From Phaeodactylibacter luteus (GTDB lineage: Bacteria > Bacteroidota > Bacteroidia > Chitinophagales > Saprospiraceae), in the NCBI RefSeq assembly GCF_007993045.1, contig NZ_VOOR01000037.1, forward strand, positions 1-52,076: a DNA stretch of 52,076 bases, given 5' to 3'. The position numbers and the translations under genes were made by a program. How positions within the stretch are numbered: the stretch's first letter is position 1; each line of letters begins with the position of its first letter. Below are positions 8,359 through 16,076 of the stretch, in pieces. Under the pieces are notes generated by a model. The model searched no databases, had not been told where the DNA came from, and saw only the letters and a program-made list of their open reading frames with translations.

Positions 8359-10752
8359 ATGAAAAATCTGTTCACATCAATCTGTCTACTGCTAGCGGTA
8401 GGCCTGTTCGGCCAAGGGGCCGTACTCAAGCCGGCGGAGCTGGTTTCGGCAAGCAAAGCTAAGGGTGCGCCCTTTGCCACGGCTGCTGTTTTTGAGGTTT
8501 CAAATGCCAGGGTCAGCTTGGGCGATGAGGCCCCGAGCACCTATGAATTGTTACAGCTCAAAGAAGCTGACTACCAAGCGCTATTGCAGGAATCTCCGGA
8601 CGAAATGACTTTCGCCCTTCCATCCTTTGGGCGTCAGGCGCTAGCGCTCGAACTGGTAAAAGTGGACCTGTTTGCTGAGGGGTTTCAGGTAACAGAAAGC
8701 CACACGGAGCAAGCTGCCGACGTAGATCTGGGCGTGCACTACCGCGGGGTCATCAAAGGCCTGCCCGGTTCAGTAGCTGCCATCAGTATTTTCCCGGATG
8801 CGGTTATGGGGCTGATGAGCTCTGCGGAAACTGGCAACCTTGTACTGGGGCAGCTTGAGGGCAGCCGGAACCAAGAGGCCTACATCCTCTACAACGACCA
8901 AGATATCCTGCAGCGGCAGTCCTATGATTGCGCTACGCCTGACGATGGCGAAACTTACACGCGGGAAGACCTTATGCCGCAGGTTACCACCCGTGCGCTC
9001 AGCGATTGTGTCCGCCTGTATTTTGAAGTCGACTACGATATCTTCCAGAACAAAGGGGGCACGCAGGGGGCTACCAATTACACGACCGGCATTTTCAATG
9101 AGATGGCTACGCTGTACGCCAATGAGAACATCAATACGGTGATCTCTGAAATTTTTGTCTGGACCTCCACCAGCCCTTACAGCAGCACTTCCAGCTCAGG
9201 TATGCTGTCTGATTTCCAGAACTACCGCAACAGCTGGAATGGCGACTTGGCACAGTTGCTGTCTTACCAGGCTAGCGGGGGCGTCGCAGCGGGCTTCTCG
9301 GGCCTGTGCAATTCCAACCGAGACAACAGCATGAGCTTCTCCTCCATTGGGTCTTCCTACGCTCAAGTGCCTACTTACTCCTTTACCGTAATGGTCGTTA
9401 CGCATGAGTTTGGCCACTTGTTCGGTTCCCGCCATACCCATGCCTGCGTCTGGAATGGCAATAATACGGCCATTGACGGATGTGCAGGGTATGTAGAGGG
9501 GAACTGTTCCCGGCCGGGCAATCCTAGCAATGGTGGCACCATTATGAGCTACTGCCATGTGCAGAGCGTGGGCATCAATTTCAACCTTGGCTTTGGCCCT
9601 CAGCCTGGCAATGTCATCCGCAACCGCGTCAGCAATGCATCATGCCTGCAGGCGTGCGACGGCGGTGGCGGTGGCAATGGGTGTGAAGACAACGAGATTA
9701 ACCTCACGATCAATCTCGATAACTATCCCGGTGAAACGACTTGGCAGATTACCAACAGCGGAGGCAGCACCGTGGCTTCTGGCGGGAGCTACAGCGGTGC
9801 AGGCTCTACGGTTTCAGAGAGCATTTGCCTACCTGATGGCTGCTATGATTTCACCATTTTCGACAGCTACGGAGATGGCATCTGCTGCGGCTATGGCAAC
9901 GGCTCTTACAGCCTTACCGATGGCAGCACGGTTTTGGCCTCCGGTGGCAGTTTCGCTAGTAGCGAAACAACGAACTTTTGCATAGGGGGCACCCCTCCAC
10001 CGCCGCCGGTCAATTACTGTGGCTCCGAAGGCAGCAACTCCAGCTATGAGTGGATCCAGCGTATACAGTTTGGCAGCATCAACAATACCTCCGGAAACGA
10101 TGGCGGCTACGGCGACTACACGAGCTTGTCTACCGCTCTTACCCCGGGTGGTTCTGTATCCGTCACGTTGGTGCCTGGCTTCTCCAGTTCTACTTATACT
10201 GAATACTGGCGCTTGTGGATTGACTACAACCAGGACGGTGACTTTGACGATGCCGGCGAACAGATTGGGCAAGGCAGTGGCACAGGCACGCTTTCTGGCA
10301 CACTCAGCGTTTCTTCCAGCGCATTGCCTGGCACCACACGCCTGCGGGTAGCAATGAAGTACAATGCCTACGGCACACCTTGTGAGACGTTCTCCTACGG
10401 AGAGGTAGAAGATTACACCGTGACCATTGGCTCTGCACTGCCTGGCGAAAACGAGGTGGCTGCAGAAGCGACTGGCCTCGAAGGTGGTGGCGAGCGCGCT
10501 GCTGGGTTCCAGTTGTTCCCGAACCCGGCTAACGGGCACCTCCATGTCAACTACCGCGCAGCAGAAGCCGGTACGGTCGATATCACCGTAGTCGATGTGA
10601 TGGGGCGTGTCTTGGAGGCTCGTACCGAAGGCGCTGTGGTAGGCGAAAATGTATTCCATCTTGATACGGGCACATTCCCCGAGGGCACCTATATAATCCG
10701 TTTACAACAGCACGGGCAACAGTTCACAGAACGTGCAGTAATCAGCCATTAA
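8359..10752 (+). CDS. Secreted reprolysin-type zinc metalloprotease with GEVED domain and T9SS sorting tail
   Basis: A 797-residue protein from the ATG at 8359, which starts a typical signal peptide (MKNLFTSICLLLAVGLFGQG); the frame is open for 50 more codons upstream but without a signal. It has a propeptide-like region to about residue 210 and a catalytic domain from CVRLYFEVDYDI with HEFGHLFGSRH at residues 349-359 and a GGTIMSYCH Met-turn. A DSYGDGICC Cys-rich module follows, then a GEVED domain (WIDYNQDGDFDDAGE...YGEVEDYTV), then a T9SS type A tail (FPNPANG...EGTYIIRL). The prodomain and catalytic domain are closely similar to the gene at 5173, so a tandem duplication is likely; only this copy has the GEVED domain. 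Probably an extracellular protease. Confidence 0.9.
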   Translation: MKNLFTSICLLLAVGLFGQGAVLKPAELVSASKAKGAPFATAAVFEVSNARVSLGDEAPSTYELLQLKEADYQALLQESPDEMTFALPSFGRQALALELVKVDLFAEGFQVTESHTEQAADVDLGVHYRGVIKGLPGSVAAISIFPDAVMGLMSSAETGNLVLGQLEGSRNQEAYILYNDQDILQRQSYDCATPDDGETYTREDLMPQVTTRALSDCVRLYFEVDYDIFQNKGGTQGATNYTTGIFNEMATLYANENINTVISEIFVWTSTSPYSSTSSSGMLSDFQNYRNSWNGDLAQLLSYQASGGVAAGFSGLCNSNRDNSMSFSSIGSSYAQVPTYSFTVMVVTHEFGHLFGSRHTHACVWNGNNTAIDGCAGYVEGNCSRPGNPSNGGTIMSYCHVQSVGINFNLGFGPQPGNVIRNRVSNASCLQACDGGGGGNGCEDNEINLTINLDNYPGETTWQITNSGGSTVASGGSYSGAGSTVSESICLPDGCYDFTIFDSYGDGICCGYGNGSYSLTDGSTVLASGGSFASSETTNFCIGGTPPPPPVNYCGSEGSNSSYEWIQRIQFGSINNTSGNDGGYGDYTSLSTALTPGGSVSVTLVPGFSSSTYTEYWRLWIDYNQDGDFDDAGEQIGQGSGTGTLSGTLSVSSSALPGTTRLRVAMKYNAYGTPCETFSYGEVEDYTVTIGSALPGENEVAAEATGLEGGGERAAGFQLFPNPANGHLHVNYRAAEAGTVDITVVDVMGRVLEARTEGAVVGENVFHLDTGTFPEGTYIIRLQQHGQQFTERAVISH

Positions 10753-10861
10753 AGCTCGCTGATCACAAGACTGGGCAGGTTATTGTAGGGGGGGAGCGCC
10801 TTTTAACTCTGTAATGCCCCCCTGGCTCATCAGGCCTGTAGTGCGCAGTAAGCACAGTTAT

Positions 10862-10899
10862 CCCCCCCGGATGGTTCGCCTGTCCGGGGGGGGCTTTTT
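10862..10899 (+). terminator. Rho-independent terminator
   Basis: CCCCCCCGGA (10862-10871) pairs with TCCGGGGGGG (10883-10892) and is followed by a T run. It ends the transcript of the second protease gene. Confidence 0.9.
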
Positions 10900-10992
10900 G
10901 TAAATGACAAGGTTTAGGCATTTTGCCGCTTATGCTTCAGATCTAAGAACCGAATCCTAGGAATGCTGTTTGAGGTTTAAAATTAACCTAGC

Positions 10993-11772
10993 ATGAAGCA
11001 AATAAGCAAACTACTGGTTTTGGCAGCCCTCGCACTAGGGTATTGCCTGCCGAACATGAACGCACAAAGTGAGGAGATCAAGAACTTTCTCAAACTAGAG
11101 GATGGGCAATACTTTGCCGATCGGGACAGCGCCTACCTTGATCCTTATTATGGGCTGAAAAAGCTGATTTATGGCAACAAACGGTTTGCGGAGAACAAAA
11201 GCATCTCTCCGCGTCAGACCGACGCAGACCTGAAGAACAACGAATTGGGGCAGTCTCCGTTTGCTGTGATCATCGGGTGTGCCGACAGCCGTGTGCCCAA
11301 CGAAATTATTTTTGACCAAGGCGTAGGCGACCTCTTCATTACCCGTACAGCTGGCCAGGTTATGGCAGAAGCTTCCTACGGCACCATTGAGTATGCTGTT
11401 GTAGCTCTAGACACCAGGCTCATCGTAGTTCTTGGGCATGAGTCTTGCGGTGCTGTCACTGCAGCGGTCAAGCGCCCGGAAAATCCTCCGGGGCATGTGG
11501 TCACCCTCATCAATGCGATCAAGCCTGCAGCCTTGCGCGCAGAGGAGATGACTGAGTCTAAAGATGAGATGTTGGATGCGGCGATCCGGGAGAACGTCAT
11601 TGAGCAGGTCAACCTCCTCCGCGGGCTTGAGCCGGTCATGAGCCGCAAATACGAAAATGGTGAGATCTTGATCGTAGGGGCTGTTTACAATCTGCACACA
11701 GGCAAGGTGGAGTTCATCGATGACACCATCACCAGCCTGCCCGGCTATAAAAAATACATGGCAGCCCGTTAA
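10993..11772 (+). CDS. Exported beta-class carbonic anhydrase
   Basis: A 259-residue beta-carbonic anhydrase that interconverts CO2 and bicarbonate. The zinc site is visible: C96, D98 and R100 in CADSR, and H149 and C152 in GHESCGA. The first 24 residues (MKQISKLLVLAALALGYCLP then NMNAQ) form a signal peptide, so the enzyme is expected in the periplasm, where beta-class enzymes are less usual than alpha-class ones. About 30 residues between the signal and the core (KLEDGQYFADRD) are extra compared with a minimal enzyme. It stands alone, between terminators at 10862 and 11869. Confidence 0.93.
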   Translation: MKQISKLLVLAALALGYCLPNMNAQSEEIKNFLKLEDGQYFADRDSAYLDPYYGLKKLIYGNKRFAENKSISPRQTDADLKNNELGQSPFAVIIGCADSRVPNEIIFDQGVGDLFITRTAGQVMAEASYGTIEYAVVALDTRLIVVLGHESCGAVTAAVKRPENPPGHVVTLINAIKPAALRAEEMTESKDEMLDAAIRENVIEQVNLLRGLEPVMSRKYENGEILIVGAVYNLHTGKVEFIDDTITSLPGYKKYMAAR

Positions 11773-11868
11773 TTTCAGAACCTGGCCGTTGTGGTACTAA
11801 GCACCGTTGTTAAGTTGGCTTTATGACCGGCATGGTGCTCACCGCATTGAGCCTATTTTTTCACCCTT

Positions 11869-11919
11869 AGCAAATGCCCGCGGTTGGAGCGATAGCCTAG
11901 CAGCGGGCATTTGCTTTTT
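11869..11919 (+). terminator. Terminator hairpin downstream of carbonic anhydrase
   Basis: AGCAAATGCCCGC (11869-11881) pairs perfectly with GCGGGCATTTGCT (11903-11915) across a 21-base loop and is followed by a T run. From here to the stop of the next gene at 12229 the only feature is MITE-A. Confidence 0.7.
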
Positions 11920-11992
11920 GGCAGCTAGCGGCAGCCGCTCCGCACATGCTTACAGCGGCTTTCCCATTTTGGGCTATAGCCCGGCCTGACGT

Positions 11993-12170
11993 TTAGAGTG
12001 TGTTGGGACTTTAGTAATCGGTCTGTCCCGCTAGACAGCGGGACACTTTTTCGCTTATACTCCGCCCCGAAACTTTGGCAAAGCTCCGGTTTTCGGGTCT
12101 CGTTTAATCAAAAAATGGCTTGAGGCACTAATTTTCAACTAGAAGGCCAAAACCCCAACACGCTCTCTTA
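11993..12170. repeat. MITE-A, copy 1
   Basis: A 178-bp element. Its left end TTTAGAGTGTGTTGGGAC is an imperfect inverted copy of its right end CCCCAACACGCTCTCTTA. The interior carries GTCCCGCT/AGCGGGAC followed by a T run (a terminator-like hairpin near 12028-12052). A second copy lies at 47418-47586. Copy 1 has about 10 extra bases (near 12118-12130) resembling the end of MITE-B. No coding capacity. Confidence 0.8.
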
Positions 12171-12228
12171 GAGGCTATCAGTGGCACTGAATTCAGCAAT
12201 GGCCGTTCGGCTATCGGTAAACCGGCGG

Positions 12229-13185
12229 CTAAAAAGGCAGCTGTTCTACATCTACGTTGCCCCCGGTAAGGATGATGCCCACCCGCTTCCCCTGGAAAGG
12301 CTCCGGATAACGGAGCAAAGCCGCTAAGGGCACCGCACAGGAAGGCTCTATGATGATTTTCATCCTTTCCCAAATCAGCCTCATGGCGCTCACAATCTCC
12401 TCCTCGCTCACCGTCAATATCTGTTTCAGTTCCGCCTGCATGATGCCAAAAGTCTTATCGCCGAGGTTGGTCCTCAGCCCGTCGGCAATGGTATCGATAC
12501 GGGAGTTGGCTTGTATGCTACCTGCCTGTAGGGAGCGGAACGCATCATTTACGCGTTCCGGCTCTGCACCGTATACAGGGATGCCCGGGGCGAAATATTT
12601 TGCGCTAAGCGCAGTGCCACTGATGAGCCCCCCGCCTCCCACGGGAGCGATCAGGGCGCTCAGCCCTTCCACATCTTCCAAGAGCTCCTTGGCACAGGTC
12701 GCCTGCCCTGCTATGACGTTGTAATCGTTGTAGGGGTGGATAAAAGCCGCACCGGTTTTTTCGACTACTTCCTCTAGGGTAGATTCCCTGGCTTCCAGGG
12801 TGTTGGCACAGGTGTAGATATTCGCCCCGTACCCGGCAGTAGCCGCCCTTTTGATGACCGGCGCGCCTTCGGGCATGACGATATGAGCGGGCACGCCCAG
12901 CTGTTTTGCGCTAAGCGCTACAGCCTGTGCATGGTTGCCAGAAGAATGCGTGGCCAGCCCCCGCTTAAGTTGTTCTTTGCTGAGGCGCAGTGCAGCACTG
13001 CTTGCCCCCCGCATTTTGAAAGCGCCGATTTTCTGGAAGTTCTCACATTTGAAGTAGAGCGCCGCACCTGATAGGGCGTCAATAGCACGGCAGGTAAGGA
13101 CGGGGGTGCGGTGAATGTGTGGCCCGATGGCCTCATGTGCCGTCTCAATATCAGCAGCCGAAGGGATGTTGGTCAGCCATTGCAT
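12229..13185 (-). CDS. PLP-dependent threonine dehydratase / serine racemase family enzyme
   Basis: A 318-residue fold-type II PLP enzyme. K57 in GAFKMRGA is the Schiff-base lysine, SSGNHAQA contacts the substrate, and GGGGLISG is the phosphate-binding loop. The length and the lack of a C-terminal ACT-like regulatory domain place it with catabolic threonine deaminases and serine racemases rather than biosynthetic IlvA, which is longer. It would deaminate threonine or serine to 2-oxo acids plus ammonia, or racemise serine; the sequence does not decide. It starts 6 bases after the end of a small membrane protein gene, so the two are probably cotranscribed. Confidence 0.85.
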   Translation of the reverse strand: MQWLTNIPSAADIETAHEAIGPHIHRTPVLTCRAIDALSGAALYFKCENFQKIGAFKMRGASSAALRLSKEQLKRGLATHSSGNHAQAVALSAKQLGVPAHIVMPEGAPVIKRAATAGYGANIYTCANTLEARESTLEEVVEKTGAAFIHPYNDYNVIAGQATCAKELLEDVEGLSALIAPVGGGGLISGTALSAKYFAPGIPVYGAEPERVNDAFRSLQAGSIQANSRIDTIADGLRTNLGDKTFGIMQAELKQILTVSEEEIVSAMRLIWERMKIIIEPSCAVPLAALLRYPEPFQGKRVGIILTGGNVDVEQLPF

Positions 13186-13191
13186 ATCTGT

Positions 13192-13398
13192 TCAGGGTTT
13201 GTCTTTGGAAGAAAGCCGGAAGGTACGAATGATAACCAGCAGGGCCAGCGTGAAGATAATGATAAAAGGCAGCCAGCTGCCAATCTGATACCCAATTTGG
13301 TAGCCAGCTGAGGTGGTGTCTACGGCTGCTTCTTGCGCAAAGAGGCCCGCCTGCCTGAAGAACATTGCAGCGGCTAAAGCCAACCCTTTGTTTTTCAT
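13192..13398 (-). CDS. Small exported or membrane protein
   Basis: 68 residues: a signal-like N terminus (MKNKGLALAAAMFFRQAGLFAQ), a short linker with the repeated GYQIGYQIG, one strongly hydrophobic segment (WLPFIIIFTLALLVIIRTF), and a basic tail (RLSSKDKP). It is probably a single-pass inner-membrane protein with its N side exported. It is the first gene of a likely two-gene unit with the PLP enzyme. No family recognised. Confidence 0.6.
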   Translation of the reverse strand: MKNKGLALAAAMFFRQAGLFAQEAAVDTTSAGYQIGYQIGSWLPFIIIFTLALLVIIRTFRLSSKDKP

Positions 13399-13569
13399 TG
13401 TTGAGTGCTTTTTCTGAACGGCAACCCGCCAGGGCGCAATGATGCTGATACAGCGGCCGTCCCGGCTTCATTTTGCGTTCAATTGCTAAATGTCAGCTAA
13501 ATATAGCCGACTTTAACGTAAATTGTGTAAAAACCCATGCGGGCCTGTGCCTGCGCAAAAATCCCGATT

Positions 13570-14052
13570 ATGAAGATTCCTGCTTTTTCTCTTATGCTGC
13601 TTGGCTTGTTCGCCTTCTACCAAGGACGGGCGCAGCAGCCGCTCGAATATTGCAACAACCGCTTCGGGTTCTGTGTTGAATACCCCGTTGACCTTCACCT
13701 AGCCAAGGACCGCCCCATCAACGGCGATGGCATTACCCTCGAGGCAGATGCAGGGGAGATCGAGGTCGTTATCGCCGGCTCCCACAACGTTATGGAATGG
13801 ACGCCCGAAAAGATTTTCAGCTTCGAGAAGGCAGAGTTTGAAGATACTTACAAAGCTCCTGCCCAAGAGCTCAAATTCCAGGCGGACAGCCAGGGTTTTG
13901 AGGCTATCTTATCTGCCGGGGGCGAGATAGAAGCCATCCGGATGTGGAGCCTGAACGGTGTATACGTCTTAGTCAGCATAAAGGGGCCAGAGGCTAAGAC
14001 TGCACGGGTGGAATCCTTATGGAACAGCATGCGGGTGAAGTTCAGCAGCTAA
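13570..14052 (+). CDS. Secreted protein of unknown function
   Basis: 160 residues from the ATG at 13570, chosen because it opens a clean signal peptide (MKIPAFSLMLLGLFAFYQGRAQ); an in-frame ATG at 13537 would add a Cys-rich lead. The mature part is a single small domain, beginning CNNRFGFCVEYPVDL and ending with a predicted strand and helix (VESLWNSMRVKF). The shape recalls proteins that describe a surface-exposed lipocalin- or PsbP-like fold, but no family is assigned. R1 copy 2 begins a few bases after its stop. Confidence 0.7.
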   Translation: MKIPAFSLMLLGLFAFYQGRAQQPLEYCNNRFGFCVEYPVDLHLAKDRPINGDGITLEADAGEIEVVIAGSHNVMEWTPEKIFSFEKAEFEDTYKAPAQELKFQADSQGFEAILSAGGEIEAIRMWSLNGVYVLVSIKGPEAKTARVESLWNSMRVKFSS

Positions 14053-14065
14053 AGCAGGCCTGAGG

Positions 14066-14295
14066 AGGCGCAAATCAGATTGCCGTTTTTTGGCTTGCCC
14101 CTACCGCAAGGATGGGGCTTACCCCTGACGTAAGGATGAGGGGCCTGCCCCTGCCTGATGGCAGGTGCCGCTATGCTCCGGGGCTCGCTATCCGCTCGGC
14201 CCTATCGGGCTTCACACCCCTTCGCAGCGCTAGGCCAATGCCAGGCTTATAAAGCCCGAAAAGCATAAATGCCTGCGACATTTTGGTATACGCCC
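14066..14295 (-). repeat. R1 repeat, copy 2
   Basis: Reverse-oriented copy of R1: it begins GGCGCAAATCAGATTGCCG and ends CGACATTTTGGTATACGCCC. Near-identical direct repeats GCCTGAGG (14058-14065) and GCCTAAGG (14296-14303) flank it (7 of 8). It starts 13 bases after the stop of the gene at 13570. Confidence 0.8.
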
Positions 14296-14326
14296 GCCTA
14301 AGGGCACCAATTAATGACTAAGCCTG

Positions 14327-15127
14327 ATGGATTTTCTAGTTACTGGAGACCGTAGTATTTTTTTCTATCTGCTGTTGTTTTTCCTGGCAGCAGGTGTCCT
14401 TCAAGCCTTGAGCCTTGGCGCCTTGTTCTTCCTCAAGCGCTCTGGCGACAGCCGGGCCAACGCTGCCTATGGCCTGCTTCTTATAGGATTTGGGCTGACA
14501 CTCCTGCACAACATCCTCAACTTCATAGGCTTGTACGAGGCTTATCCCGGGCTCAAGTTCCTGCCGCTGTATTACACGCTGTCTTTTCCGGTATTATTGT
14601 TTTTCCACGCAAAGCTCAGTTTGTACCCTGCTTACAAACTGCGGTGGACGGATGCGAAGCACCTGCTTCTGCCTGTAGGGCAGCTGCTTTTCTTTACTCT
14701 TTTGTTCCTTCAGCCTGCCGATTACAAAGCCGGAGTATCAAGGGCTTTTTACAACCCTTTTTACGGTGCCTTGGAACAAGGGCTTTATTTGGTTTCCTTT
14801 TTTGCCTATCTGTACTTTGCCCACCGTTATGTCCGTGCAAGGCGCAGGGAAGCCCGAAGGCTGCATCAGCAGCAGGAGCTGCGCAAGGCCTTGTACCTGC
14901 GCACCTTATTGCGGGTATTGCTCGTACTGTTTACGATACATACCGTCTTTGTGCTTACAGATTTTGTGTATTACGAGTTCTTGGAGATCAATCTTCGTTC
15001 GGTAAAGCCTTACGTGGCGCTCGGTATGCTCTCTTTTGCAGTATTGGGCTATTGGATGGGCACCTACGGCTTCCAAGTGCTATTCTGGGGCCGCTATGTT
15101 TTTGGCGGGAAGCAGCAGGAGCAATAA
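14327..15127 (+). CDS. Multi-pass membrane protein (7TM sensor-like module without output domain)
   Basis: 266 residues with about seven hydrophobic segments (for example at residues 12-36, 46-67, 76-94, 110-128, 145-165, 188-212 and 225-245) and basic cytoplasmic loops (RARRREARRLHQQQELRK). The layout resembles the membrane half of Bacteroidetes AraC-type regulators that carry a 7TM sensor, but the protein ends at GGKQQEQ with no helix-turn-helix domain. No function is assigned. It stands alone, between R1 copy 2 and a bidirectional terminator. Confidence 0.65.
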   Translation: MDFLVTGDRSIFFYLLLFFLAAGVLQALSLGALFFLKRSGDSRANAAYGLLLIGFGLTLLHNILNFIGLYEAYPGLKFLPLYYTLSFPVLLFFHAKLSLYPAYKLRWTDAKHLLLPVGQLLFFTLLFLQPADYKAGVSRAFYNPFYGALEQGLYLVSFFAYLYFAHRYVRARRREARRLHQQQELRKALYLRTLLRVLLVLFTIHTVFVLTDFVYYEFLEINLRSVKPYVALGMLSFAVLGYWMGTYGFQVLFWGRYVFGGKQQEQ

Positions 15128-15159
15128 ACGCAAAAAGCCGGAAAAGTTGGCCCCAGCAC

Positions 15160-15200
15160 AAAGAGGAAAGCCCTACGCTAACGGTAAGGCTTTCCTCTTT
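15160..15200. terminator. Bidirectional terminator
   Basis: AAAGAGGAAAGCC (15160-15172) pairs perfectly with GGCTTTCCTCTTT (15188-15200). It has A and T runs on both sides and sits between the convergent genes ending at 15127 and 15224. Confidence 0.85.
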
Positions 15201-15223
15201 GTTTTCAGTACAACGGCTGCAGC

Positions 15224-15874
15224 TTACTGCCCGTTTTCATCCTTTTTCTTAAAGTCTCCTGCTTTCCAGGCATCGAAGAAGCGTTTCCAGGCTACAGGGT
15301 TGAAAATATTCATAGGAGGCTGCTGCCCAATGTAGTAGTACTCGCGGGATTGCTGCCGCAGGTAGCTGCCTGCGTTCTCAGGCCCATCCGGGATCACTTC
15401 ATTCCGCATACGCGCAAGCGCATCATTAGCCAGGTTTTCCTGTGCCCGCTGCTGCAGCTCAGGGGTGACATCCATAGCCAGGAATTCCAGTTTGAAGTGC
15501 TCCCGGCTAGGCCAAGGGAAGACTACGGTTTCCGGGAGGTTGATGGCATCTTGTGTCATAAGCTGCACGATGGAATAGCGGGTGTCTTCTAAGTCCTCCG
15601 GTATCTGGTATTCTACGGTCTTGTAGCCGATGGCAGAAAAGACGATGACATCCCCTTTTTCTACTACGATGGAGAAAAAACCACGGAGGTCAGAATAGGT
15701 GCCCCGCCCTTTTTCTTTGACCAATATATTGGTATAGGGCACTGGGTAAAGCTGCTCATCAGTACCATCGAGCACCATGCCCGAAAACTGGACAAGGTTT
15801 TCGTTATCCTGCGACCAGGCCAGTGCAGAGGTGAGCAAAAAAGCCAGCGTGAAGAAAAGTGGGCGGATATTCAT
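15224..15874 (-). CDS. Exported protein with carboxypeptidase regulatory-like domain
   Basis: 216 residues from the ATG at 15874, which starts the signal peptide MNIRPLFFTLAFLLTSALAW; the frame continues 27 codons upstream without a signal. Residues 30-115 match the CarboxypepD_reg-like beta fold common at the N terminus of Bacteroidetes outer-membrane proteins (FSGMVLDGTDEQLYPVPYTN, GTYSDLRGFFSIVV, DVIVFSAIGYKT). The C-terminal half is helical and charged and contains YYIGQQPPMNIFNPVAWKRF. No outer-membrane barrel follows, so it is probably a soluble periplasmic or surface protein. Function unknown. Confidence 0.75.
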   Translation of the reverse strand: MNIRPLFFTLAFLLTSALAWSQDNENLVQFSGMVLDGTDEQLYPVPYTNILVKEKGRGTYSDLRGFFSIVVEKGDVIVFSAIGYKTVEYQIPEDLEDTRYSIVQLMTQDAINLPETVVFPWPSREHFKLEFLAMDVTPELQQRAQENLANDALARMRNEVIPDGPENAGSYLRQQSREYYYIGQQPPMNIFNPVAWKRFFDAWKAGDFKKKDENGQ

Positions 15875-16076
15875 AAGAGTTTCGTGTGTTGCATGAATCA
15901 AAACGGGCAGGCGGCCCCGGGAAGCTAAAATAAGTGTTTCCAAATCAAAACCCACAGCTGAGCCGGTGCAGTTTCAAGTAAAGCGTTAGCCTGCGCCTCC
16001 TGCGCCAATACACCTAATAAGACCCGCCTTCCCCCTTAAAGGTTTGTTGATGCGCCCGTGAATCTTCATGGCCTGC

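Noticed and set aside
11807-11989. A 60-codon frame after the carbonic anhydrase gene
   Set aside because: It runs through a terminator hairpin and shows no protein signal.
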